Positions 50,765-59,600 of a DNA stretch of 64,000 nucleotides are shown here, one piece after another. The stretch comes from Candidatus Handelsmanbacteria bacterium. GTDB taxonomy: Bacteria; Latescibacterota; UBA2968; UBA8231. The notes under the pieces are model-generated. The model had not been told where the DNA came from. It did not search any database and saw only the letters and a list, made by a program, of their open reading frames with translations. Position numbers and translations under genes: made by a program. Position 1 is the stretch's first letter. Each line of letters starts with the position of its first letter. Where the stretch lies: the NCBI GenBank assembly GCA_016867395.1, contig VGJS01000008.1, positions 44,866-108,865 of the forward strand, given 5' to 3'.

Positions 50765-52190
50765 ATGAATCGCAGTCATGAGTCCCCTATGGCCGCGGCG
50801 GCCCTAGCCGTCGAACTTGCCCGGACCCGGCGTGACCTGGCGCGTGAGCAGACCCTGGGCCGTATCCGCGACCAGCTCATGGCCATGCACAGCCTGGAGG
50901 AGGTGCCCGGGAGGCTCTAAGCAACCTGGGTCGAGGAACTGAGGAGCCTGGGCACCCCCATTTGCCGCACCTCCCCGCAATTCCCCTCGGCCAGGGAGGG
51001 GCACTTCTCCAGCTACCGCGCCTTTTTCTTGTGTGAGCAGCAGCGGGAAAGCGGCTGCCTGGCCGACTATCCCTGGGTGGCGGAGGTCTCGCGCTACGGA
51101 CAGCCGGTGGTGGTGGGTGGGGAGCGCCTCAGGCAGAGCCCCATGCCCGCGGAGGTCCAAAGCCCGGTGGAGGTGTCCCTGCCGGGCGGGGGCTCCCTGG
51201 CGATGAATAGCCTGCAGGAGGATGCCTTTGACGAGGAGGCAGTCCAGTTTCTCCGACAGGTGGCCCGTTTGCTGGCCCGAAGACTGGAAGGGCTGGAGAC
51301 CCTGGAGGCCCTGCGCCGGGCCAAGGAGACGCAGCGCATCGAGCTTGCGGTGCAGCAGCTGCGCAACGAGACCCTGCAGATGCAGCAGGTGGGAGGTGGG
51401 GGACTGGAGAAGGGTCGTGGCCGCCGTCGAGCGGGTACTGATAACCCTGGTGGAGTTCAGGGACTGCGGCATCAGCCTCATAGACTTCCAGCGCCATCGC
51501 TACGTGGATTACGAGACGGCCACCGGGCGGATCATCGAGAAGCACTACGAAACCCTCCCGCGTGCCCTGGGCCAGGCCATGGAGACCGGCAGGCCGGTGT
51601 ATTAGCGCAACCAAGTGGCGATCGATCAGTTCGGGGACCAGGTTCCGGCGGGGGCCGTCAGTGTGCTCGACGTGCCCTTCAGCGGGGCTACCCTCGCCAT
51701 CAACAGCCCTCGGGAAGACGCCTTCAGCGGCCGGGACATCGCCATCCTCGGGCAGTTCGCGCAGGTGCTGTCCGAGGCGCACCGCCGGCTGGAAGATCTG
51801 AAGAACCTGGCCCTGCAGGAGGAGCACCTCCGCCAGATGCAGAGACTGGAGGCCATCGGGGTGGCCCACGAGATCAACAATCCCCTCACTTCGGTGCTGG
51901 GTTTCAGCGAGCGGTTGCTGCACCGAGAGCTGGACCCCCAGGTCCACGAGTACCTCGCCATCCTCCACCAGGAGGGGCCGCGGGCCCACCAGATCGCCGA
52001 CCAGCTGTTGCAGTTCGTGCGCCGCCAGAGGGTCCGGCTGGCAGCTCCTTTCCCTCACACCTCTGGCGCAGGAGGTGCTAGCGCTGGTGGGCCAGCCATT
52101 CGACCTGGACCACGTGCGGCTGAGCGCGGCGCTGGCCCCGCATCTGCGGCCGGTGAGGGAAAAACCGGCCAGCTCTCGGTGCTGCCCCCT
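50765..52190 (+). pseudogene. Decayed GAF/HisKA sensor kinase
   Basis: A start (MNRSHESPMAAAALAVELAR) leads through a TAA (50918-50920) into a GAF-like region in the same frame (EVSRYGQPVVVGGERLRQSP, then DAFDEEAVQFLRQVARLLAR). A frameshift near 51395 is followed by a second GAF-like piece (VERVLITLVEFRDCGISLID), a TAG at 51603-51605 and FSGATLAINSPREDAFSGRD. Then comes a histidine kinase phosphoacceptor segment, IGVAHEINNPLTSVLGFSER. After a further frameshift near 52060, only LALVGQPFDLDHVRLSAALA remains of the linker to the ATPase domain, which is deleted. Two stops, two shifts and loss of the ATP site make it inactive. Confidence 0.82.
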
Positions 52191-53449
52191 CTGTGGGTGG
52201 ACCAGGGGCAGATGCGCGCCTGCTGGGTGTTGCTCGACGAGCACCCTCTGCCGCTGCGGGCAGAGACGGTGGAAACCTGCCTGGCCGACGCCGGGATCTG
52301 CGCCGGGGTACATTCCGGCCGCGTCGAGGAACTGGCTGCCCTGGTGCAGCAGGGCCGGCATCCCCTGGGGATTTTTCCGCTACCCCAGGGCCTGCTGCCG
52401 GTACACGGGCAGGACGCCCAGGTCGAGATCCTGGTGGATGTCTAGCGCCGGCCGGGCAAGGAGATGGATGACGGCTTCTTTGACTTCCGCGAGGTGAACT
52501 TCACCCCCAGCACCGGAGTAGGGCAGCTCATCGCGCAAAGGCCGCAGCCGGTGCCGGGCAGGGTCGGGTACGACGTGAAGGGCCGGGTCCTGGAGGCGCG
52601 CCAGGGCCTGGACTATCCGCTAAAGGCCCGGTCCCACGTGGAGGTGCGCCGCGAAAAAGGGGTGGAACTGTACTTGGCCACCATCGACGAGGTGGTGCGG
52701 ATAAGCGTCGACGCGCTGAAGGTAATCTGGCAATTGGCAGTGAAGGGAGACATCGACTTTGGCCCCGGCAACCTGGATTTCCGGGGGACGTGTGCGTCGA
52801 TGGCTCGGTAGTGCAGGGCTTCTCGGTAAAGGCGACGGGCAGCATCACCAACACCCCCGAAACCGGCAGCATTATGCAAGCCGCCGAAGATGTCACCGTG
52901 GTCCGGGGCATCCTGGGGCGGCGGACCCGGGTGCAGGCCGGCGGCGACCTGCGCGCCCAGTTCACCCAGGAGGCCCGGGTGGAGGCGGGAGGGGATTTCA
53001 CCGCCGGCAATCATGTCTACCGCGCCCTGCTGCACGCCGCCGGCAAGGTGCTGGTCCTCAAGGGAGGGGGAAGCCGGGGTAGGGGCATCCTGGGCGGCGA
53101 GGTATGGGGACAGGAAGGGGTTGAGGTCTACCAACTCGGTTCGCCCAATGGGGTGGCCGGCGCCGTCGTGGCCGGTCTGGAGCCCTGGCAGGCCAAACAA
53201 CTGGATCGGCTCAAGACCAGTGCCGGCACCTGCGAGGAGCACATCCAGATAGAGCTGCGCCGCTTCAACCTGACCCGCATCGACCTGGGGCAGATCCGCA
53301 ACATTGTGGCCGCGGCTACCGGCCCTCACCGCACGGTGCTGATACACCAAACCCACCAGCTAGGACAGTTGGTGCAGCTCTACAAGAAACTCCAGGGCGA
53401 GCAACAGACACTCGAAGGGCGGATCAGGACCACGGTCAAGGGGGTTTGA
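52191..53449 (+). pseudogene. Decayed FapA/DUF342 family protein
   Basis: N-terminal FapA-like sequence (AETVETCLADAGICAGVHSG, RVEELAALVQQGRHPLG) runs into a TAG at 52443-52445. The FapA core then resumes in the same frame: DFREVNFTPSTGVGQLIAQR and VKGDIDFGPGNLDFRG. A one-base shift near 52785 in a G-run is followed by the beta-solenoid part: VCVDGSVVQGFSVKATGSIT, TVVRGILGRRTRVQAGGDLR, VEAGGDFTAGNHVY, and a helical C-terminus. FapA-type proteins act in flagellar or cell-surface assembly. It is directly downstream of the kinase remnant, and a deletion may have joined them. Confidence 0.75.
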
Positions 53450-53471
53450 TCAAAGTGCGTCGGCAGGCGTG

Positions 53472-53621
53472 TTAGCAGTAGCCGCGGTATTCGGCGAGGA
53501 TACGCGCCTCGTAGCAGACCTGTAGCACCCCCATGGCCACCAGCCGCACCAACTCAACCGGCGGTCCATAGGGGGAGAGCAGTCCTGAGACCAGGACATT
53601 GGTGTCCAACACTACCCTCAC
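53472..53621 (-). pseudogene. Truncated PIN-domain toxin (VapC-like, COG1569 type)
   Basis: A 49-residue ORF beginning VRVVLDTNVLVSGLLSPYGP and ending ILAEYRGYC before TAA. This is the first third of a PIN-domain RNase of the COG1569 type, with the first metal Asp in LDTN present but the later acidic residues (normally around residues 45, 95 and 115) missing. GTG 53621 overlaps the antitoxin stop. A truncated toxin is unlikely to cut RNA. The intact antitoxin remains upstream. Confidence 0.75.
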
Positions 53622-53905
53622 CGGGCACGCCCCTTGCGCACCGCCGCGATCTCGGCCTCGATCTCCTTCTTAGACAGGCGGTCAGTCCCCGCCTTCACAG
53701 AGGTCTGCTGCATGGCCGTCACTGCGGCCAGGGCGCGGGCACGGCGCACTGCCACCAGCGATTCCTCCAGGGTGTCCTCCGAGGTCGCCGAGAGCACGGC
53801 AATGGGTTTGCCATTGGAGGTGACCACTAAGTCTTTCTCCGCGGCCAATGTTTTCCAAATGGCCGCCGACTTGCCGCGCAACTCCCTGACACTGACAAAG
53901 CGCAT
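53618..53905 (-). CDS. Phd/YefM-type antitoxin
   Basis: A 95-residue DNA-binding antitoxin. The N-terminal Phd/YefM fold is visible as FVSVRELRGKSAAIWKTLAA, then DLVVTSNGKPIAVLSA, typical of the family. The C-terminal tail (RLSKKEIEAEIAAVRKGRAR) would normally fill the toxin active site. ATG 53905 follows GGAGGCGGATATG. It lies ahead of the truncated PIN toxin with a 3-base overlap, the classical antitoxin-first order. It probably still represses its own promoter, but the toxin is broken. Confidence 0.85.
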   Translation of the reverse strand: MRFVSVRELRGKSAAIWKTLAAEKDLVVTSNGKPIAVLSATSEDTLEESLVAVRRARALAAVTAMQQTSVKAGTDRLSKKEIEAEIAAVRKGRAR

Positions 53906-54065
53906 ATCCGCCTCCTTGTGTACACATACGTGTACACAAACGCGTATCTTCTATCAACCCTCCCGAGACTTCGGCCGGCTCTGAGGGATGGTGGAGTAGA
54001 TCGGCGGCAAACTACTTGCAGAGGAGAACTAGGCCATATCTATACACGGCGGAGAAGACGAGGGA

Positions 54066-54105
54066 AAACAAAAAGCGCCACCCTTGCTGTGGGGATGGCG
54101 CTTTT
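54066..54105 (-). terminator. Intrinsic terminator of ssrA
   Basis: On the minus strand AAGCGCCATCCCC and GGGTGGCGCTT form a stem followed by TTTTTGTTTT, starting just after the tmRNA CCA end. Confidence 0.88.
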
Positions 54106-54109
54106 GAAT

Positions 54110-54467
54110 TGGTGGAGGCGGCGGGACTCGAACCCGCGTCCGAGAGCAGTTCCACCGGGCCGCTACGTGCGTAGTCGGTTTTTTAATCTCGCCCCCTGAG
54201 TCTCCAACCGACAAGATGCCCAGAGGGCCAGTTCAGTAGATCTCACCTACAGCCCCTGAACGGAAGCTGTTGGCCAGCCTGCTATAGGATGACACCGGTT
54301 CCAGCGGCGCAGGCACCACTAGTTCCAGTGGGTCGCCTAATTACTTAGGCGGCCAGTGCGTAGTTGTTATCGTTGGCGATTAAAGGTTTCCCAAAGTTTT
54401 TACGAGGCTTCGGGACCTCGGCACGCAACCCTAGCTTCTCCGTCCCCGTCGAAGCCAGATCGCCCCC
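54110..54467 (-). ncRNA. ssrA: Transfer-messenger RNA (tmRNA)
   Basis: Ribosome-rescue RNA, about 358 nt. The 5' end GGGGGCGATCTGGCTTCGACGG and the 3' end GGTTCGAGTCCCGCCGCCTC-CACCA form the tRNA-like acceptor stem (GGGGGCG against CGCCTCC) with an encoded CCA. The resume and tag codons follow the family pattern: GCC AAC GAT AAC AAC TAC GCA CTG GCC GCC TAA, giving the tag ANDNNYALAA at 54377-54348, with TAA at 54347-54345. The tag ends in the ALAA degron recognised by ClpXP-type proteases. Pseudoknot-like segments follow (CCTAAGTAATTAGGCG). The promoter upstream is close to consensus, with a terminator directly downstream. Confidence 0.97.
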
Positions 54468-54493
54468 AAAGTCGATTGTCAAAGATCGGGAAG

Positions 54494-54522
54494 AATATAC
54501 CCGCACTGGCGACCCCTGTCAA
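54494..54522 (-). promoter_or_regulatory. Promoter of ssrA
   Basis: On the minus strand TTGACA, a 17-base spacer and TATATT, with the mature tmRNA 5' end 26 bases beyond the -10 box. Confidence 0.85.
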
Positions 54523-54530
54523 CGCGGGCA

Positions 54531-56678
54531 TCAGAACGCCTGGCCGATGGAGAAGTAAATAGTCGGCTGCCGGGTCCGGCCGCCGCTCCAGCCCAGGTCC
54601 AGGCGGAAGGGGATACCCAGGGTGTAGCGGAGCCCGGTCCCGTACCCGTCTACCATCCCCGACCAGTTGGTTTGGCGGGTGTGGCGCCAGACCCCGGCCC
54701 GGTCCCAAAAGAGCACCACGCCGAAGTCGCCGGCCTTGAGGCGCAGCTCGCTGCGTAGGTTGAGGCCCGCCCGACCGCCGCCGGTGGCCTGGATGCTGTT
54801 TAGCGCCACCCCGCGCACACTTCCCTCCCCGCCGTATTCCTTCCAGTAGAGCTGCGGCAGAGAGCGATCTTGGCGCAGCGAGGCGGTGAGGCCGCCGCGC
54901 AGGGACTGGGCCCAGACCAGGTTGCGGCCCAGAGGCAGGTACAGTCGGGCTTCGAGGTCGCCGTCGAGCACCCGGGTGTTCTGGCCGCCCACCTGGATGG
55001 CGTACAGGGCCGCGGCCCTCAGGAAGGCGCCGTGGGTGGCGGCGATGGGGTCGTTGCGGGTGTCGCGCTGGAAACGCAGGCTGAAGTTGACGGTGTTGGA
55101 GCGGTCGGTCAGCAACTGCTGCCAGGTGTGGTCGATGGGGATGCGGCCCTCGCTGTAGTCGATGGTGGCCGGCAGCGCTGCGCCGCCGGTATCGCCGTTG
55201 CCAAAGGGGTCGTCGCTCCCAAAGGGGTCGTCATTGCCGAAAGGATCATCCCCACCGAAGGGGTCGTCGCCCCCAAAAGGATCGTCGTCCGGGGGCGTGG
55301 CGGTGGTGTCGCCAACCGGGGCGGCGGTGGACGCCTCGGAGTTGTAGTCGATGTCGCCGCGCAGTTCGGGCTGGGTGCGGGCCTGATTCCAGGCCACGGA
55401 GAAGTCGAGCTGGTACTGGCCGGCGGGCCTTCTCTCCCAAAGCTTGCCCAGGGTGCTCGTGAACTGCCACAACCGCTCCACCGAGGCGTAGCGGTAGGTG
55501 GAGGCGGCGATGTACTGGCTGACGGCCTCGGGCCCGGCGAAGAGCAGCAGCCCGTTGAGGATGGAGTCGTTGGAGGTCAGCAACTCAAACTGGAGGGAGT
55601 CGGCGGGATCGGCAAAGACCCGGGTGCTCCCCTCCCACTGGTCGGTGAGCCCGGACGAAAGGGTGAAGTCCACCCCCGATCGGAACAGGTTCCGCTCGCT
55701 CAGGTACACGGTGCCCCCTTGCAGGGGCCTGCCCACCCCGGCGTCGAGGCCCAGGCGCGCGCCGCGCCCCAGCCAGTTGCGGTGCTGGAGGTTGGCGCTC
55801 AGGCCAGGCTCCACACGGCTGCCTGCGACGTTGAGAAAGGCGTTGCTCTCAAGGTAAAGGTAGCGCTTCTCCAGCAGGCGGAGTTCCACCGGCTGCAGGC
55901 TGTCCTCAGGCGAGACCGGAAGGTTGTCGAGGGTGATGCCGCGGAACAGGTCGGTGTTCGTCAGGCTGGCGCTCGTGTGTTTGAGCTGCTCCGGATCGTA
56001 GGGCTCGCCGGGGCGGAAGCTGATCTGGCGCTGGATCAGGGCGAGATGGGTCCGCAGGCCGCGCAGGGAATCGCCGGGGGTGATGCGCACCGGCCCAAAA
56101 TACATGCGTTTGCCTGGGCTCACCCGGTAAACCACCTCGACCTGGTGGGCGGCCCGGTCCATGCGGATCTCGTTCTGCACCGCAGCCCTGGCGTGGCCGC
56201 GGCGGTTGAGGAAGGTCAGCAACTGCCGCTCATCCTGTAGCACCTGGCTGTAGCGGAAGATCCCGCCGGGGGCAAGCTCCAATTGCTGGCGCAGGGCCGT
56301 AGTGTCGTAGGGGGCGTCCAGCTCTAAGCGGACGTCGGCGGCCAGCCAGCGGGCCTTGCTGTCGATGCGGATGGTGAGGTGGAGGTCGCGCTCGTCTTCG
56401 AGGATCAGGGTCCGGCCGGGGATGCTCGCCTCCATGTAGCCTTCGCTCTGGTACAATTCCTCGATGGCCATCAGGTCGGCGCGGAAGAAGCGGCGCTGGA
56501 AGGGCTGGCCTTCGCGGGTCTGCATGGCGGCCCGTAGATCGGGATTGCGGAAGGGTTTGTCGGTGAGGTGGACGAAGTGGATCTCCTTGACCTTTTTGCC
56601 CTGGGCCTCGGCCAGGGTGATTTCGCGCTGGTCGGCCAGGGCCAGGGCCGGCAGCAGAAGCAGCAGGAGCAACCTCAC
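54531..56678 (-). CDS. BamA/TamA family outer membrane barrel protein with POTRA domains
   Basis: A 715-residue Omp85-type protein. A signal peptide (VRLLLLLLLPALALADQ) starts the chain, followed by three POTRA-like domains to about residue 270 (for example FRADLMAIEELYQSEGYMEA and LLTFLNRRGHARAAVQNEIR). A C-terminal 16-strand barrel starts near residue 290 and ends in GRTRQPTIYFSIGQAF with the terminal aromatic. The Omp85 loop-6 signature is seen as YGGEGSVRGV. GTG 56678 overlaps the upstream TamB-like stop. An odd five-fold DDPFGx repeat sits in a predicted surface loop near residue 465-495. Next to TamB, it is more likely TamA than BamA. Confidence 0.85.
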   Translation of the reverse strand: MRLLLLLLLPALALADQREITLAEAQGKKVKEIHFVHLTDKPFRNPDLRAAMQTREGQPFQRRFFRADLMAIEELYQSEGYMEASIPGRTLILEDERDLHLTIRIDSKARWLAADVRLELDAPYDTTALRQQLELAPGGIFRYSQVLQDERQLLTFLNRRGHARAAVQNEIRMDRAAHQVEVVYRVSPGKRMYFGPVRITPGDSLRGLRTHLALIQRQISFRPGEPYDPEQLKHTSASLTNTDLFRGITLDNLPVSPEDSLQPVELRLLEKRYLYLESNAFLNVAGSRVEPGLSANLQHRNWLGRGARLGLDAGVGRPLQGGTVYLSERNLFRSGVDFTLSSGLTDQWEGSTRVFADPADSLQFELLTSNDSILNGLLLFAGPEAVSQYIAASTYRYASVERLWQFTSTLGKLWERRPAGQYQLDFSVAWNQARTQPELRGDIDYNSEASTAAPVGDTTATPPDDDPFGGDDPFGGDDPFGNDDPFGSDDPFGNGDTGGAALPATIDYSEGRIPIDHTWQQLLTDRSNTVNFSLRFQRDTRNDPIAATHGAFLRAAALYAIQVGGQNTRVLDGDLEARLYLPLGRNLVWAQSLRGGLTASLRQDRSLPQLYWKEYGGEGSVRGVALNSIQATGGGRAGLNLRSELRLKAGDFGVVLFWDRAGVWRHTRQTNWSGMVDGYGTGLRYTLGIPFRLDLGWSGGRTRQPTIYFSIGQAF
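55197..55286 (-). repeat. Five tandem 18-base units encoding DDPFGx
   Basis: Within the barrel gene five in-frame 18-base units encode DDPFG(G/N/S). Codon choices vary between units (GACGACCC, GATGATCC), so the repeat is conserved at protein level more than at DNA level. Confidence 0.85.
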
Positions 56679-59600
56679 CGGAAATCCTTCTTGAGGCCGA
56701 CGCCCAGGCCGTAGCGCTGGTACTTGCTCTGCGCCGCCCCGGTGAGGGTAAGGTAGGGGCCGACCTTGTGCTCGACGCGGAACTGGCCCTCGGAGGGCAG
56801 CGCGGTGGCTGCCTCGTAGCTGACCTGGAGGGGCAGGGGGAACTTGAAGAACTTGCCCATCCGCACCGAGGGTTTGCCCACGGTTTCGAGCAGGGTGCCC
56901 GAGGGCAGGATCTGGAACTGGTCCAGGCCGATCTTCTTGACCTGCCGGCTGAGCAGGAGCTGGCTGGCGGCGGTGAAGAAGACCTCCCGCTCCCCCTGAC
57001 TCTGCTGGATGGAGCCAAAGGCCAGGAGGCGGATGAGGTCCTGCTCGGGCATGGCCGGCTCGGAGGAGAAGACCGGCACCACCTGCAGGGCGGGCCCCTG
57101 CAGCTTGAGGGTCACCTTGCACTCATCGGCGTCGAGTTCGGCGGCATCGTCGCCGGAGAGGCGGACGGTGGTGCCCAGCTCGACGTCGAGATCGGGATTG
57201 AAGAGCAGGGGCTCATAGGCCAGGTCGAGGAGCGAGTAGGTGGGCGCGGGCCGGTCCAGACTGACGCGGCCTTTCTGAAAGGCGAACTCGCTGTTGAGCA
57301 GCGCCACCTTGCCCGAGGGGATCTCCAGGCCGCCCTGGAACTGGGGCTTGTAGAAGCTGCCGTAGACGCGGGAGAAGCCCTCCACCTGAAGCTCGCTCAA
57401 CTCGTTCTCGACCTGGAGGTCGCGCAGGTTGACGGTCAGCTCCAGTTGCATGTTTTCGAGGAAGGGATCGCGCACCGCGGCAGGGGGCGGGGGCACCGGG
57501 GTGCTGGGGTCGAAGAGGGGTACCTCCGCCTGGGCGCGGTCGATGCGCACCTGGCAGCGCAGCAGGGAGCCGGCGGGGGTGCTGCTAAGGCTGCCGTCCA
57601 GGTCGATGCCGGGGGCCACGAAGATGTCGGCGTAGTTGAGGGGCAGGTCCCGGGCCTGCAGCCGCAGATCGTAGACCAGGGAGTCGAGGGCGGCCAGCTC
57701 CAGGTGGCCGCTCAGCTCGGCGCGGCCCTCCCCTTTGAGGGGCCCGCCGACGAAGTCGCGCAGTTCGCCGCGCTGGCCTGCAAACTCGATGCGCCCGGCC
57801 GGGAAGAAGTAGGAGGGCTTCACGTCCAGGGGGCGCAGCTCCAGATCCTCGATGGCGGCCCAGCCGCTCAGCCGCAGGTCCTCGCCAAAGCCGGCCAGCG
57901 CCAGATCGGTGCTCAAGGTGCCATCGAGGCGTTCGAACTGCGGCAACTGATCGAGCAGGGGCAGCAGACTGAAGCCGCTGGAGTAGACCCGCCCCTGGCC
58001 CCGGTCCCAGTGGACCAGGCCCTCGCCGAGGCTCCAGGGAAGTTGGGCGCTGACTTCGAGGCTGTCGCCGCCGAGGGCCAGCCACACCAGTTGCAGCCCG
58101 CCCTCGGCCTCGTCGCCGCGGAAGCGGCCCTCAATGCGGCCCAAATCCTCGGTGTCAATCTGGAGGGCGGCGTCCAGGTCCGGGTCAGTCAGAGTGCCGG
58201 CGAAACGCGCCTGGAGACTGGCCTGGCCGGCGGGCATGGCGGCCTCCTCCTGGTTCCAGGTTTCCAAAGCCCGCAGGTCCAAGCCGCGCAGGTCGAGCTG
58301 GAGCTGGAAGGGCGCCGCCGGGGAGAAGCAGCCCTTGAGGCTGAGGGCGCCGGCTTCCTGCAGGTGATTCCCCGCCGGATCGAAGCGGTCGAGCAGGAGC
58401 GCCAGCTCCTCCACCTCCAAGTGGTCGTGGCGCAGGGAAAGGGTGGCCGGGTCCTGGAGGCGCAGGCGCAGCCCGGGTTTGTCGAGCTGGAACTGGCCGA
58501 AGCGCAACTGCCCGCCCAAGCCCTGCCAGCGCCGGGGGTCGGCCAGTAAGGAGAGGGGCAGTTGCAGGTCGCCGTCAAGGCTCAGCTGCCCACCCAGGCT
58601 GTCGGCCAGGAGCAGGCTGAGGGGGGCGCGCAAATCGGCCTGGCGGGCGCGCAGGCGCAGGCTGAGTTGGGCGTCGGTGGCGTCGCCCCCGGCCAGGAGC
58701 GGGGTCGCTGGGGCCGCCAGATCCAGGTCGAATTCCCGCTCCTGGTCCCCGTCCTGCTCCAGGTCGGCGGCAAAGCGCAGGGTGTCGGCCAGGTCCAGTT
58801 GCACCTGCATCCAACCCACGGGATTGCCCCCCAGCTTGAGCTGTTCCAGGTTGGCCTGGGCCCGGAGGACTGGCTGGCTGATGGCGCCGCCCAGCGAGAA
58901 ACCCAGTTGCCCGGTCCCGGTGAGGGAGGACGACCAGTTGCCCAGGTCGAGGGTGTCGATGTGGCCCTCGACGGCCAGCATATCCGGGCCGCCGCCTCCC
59001 TCCAGGTGCAGGGTCCCGGCCGGGGTGAGGAGAGCGAAAGGGTCACAGCGCAGGCGCTGGTCTGCATAGGTGAAGCGGAGGGTGTCGGCCAGGCGCATCC
59101 CCCACCCCTCCTGGCGCAGGGCCAGGTGGGAGAGCAGGCCCGCGGCGGCGATCTTGGCGGGGGCGGAAAGGCGGCCGTCCAGGTGCAAATGGCCCGAGAG
59201 GGAGAGGCTGTCGCCGGGGGTGTGGCGGAAACGGGCCTGGTCCATTTCGAGCTGGCCTTCGAGGCGGTCGCCCCGGTCCAGCAGGAAGGCGGCTCCCACC
59301 CCCTGGCCGCTCAGGCGCAACTGCCCCCGGTTGGCGGTCTGCTGGAGTTCCAGGTCCAGGTCGCCGGCTTTCCAGCCTTGATAGGCCACTTCTGACAATT
59401 GGAACTGGCCGCCCAGCCGCAGCGAGGCCAGGTCGAAACCGCCGCTGGCGGATAGCTGGCCCCCCAGGGTGCCGGCCAGGGAGGTGTCGAAGCGGGCCAG
59501 GGGCAGAGCGGCGAGGGCGAGGGCAAAGGTGTCGAGCCGGCTCTCCGCCAGATCGGCGCGGAGCCGGGCCTGTACCTGGTCGCCGGCTGCGACAAGGGTG

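Noticed and set aside
50918-52445. TAG recoding (amber read-through)
   Set aside because: The same remnants contain TAA stops and frameshifts, and none of the intact genes in the window shows an in-frame TAG in the ORF track.
55197-55286. CRISPR-like direct repeats
   Set aside because: The units are 18 bases, contiguous without spacers, and keep the reading frame of the barrel gene.
56768-58549. 593-aa plus-strand ORF opposite the TamB-like gene
   Set aside because: It is an antisense shadow of a clear DUF490 protein; composition is Glu/Gly/Leu-biased as expected from the opposite strand.
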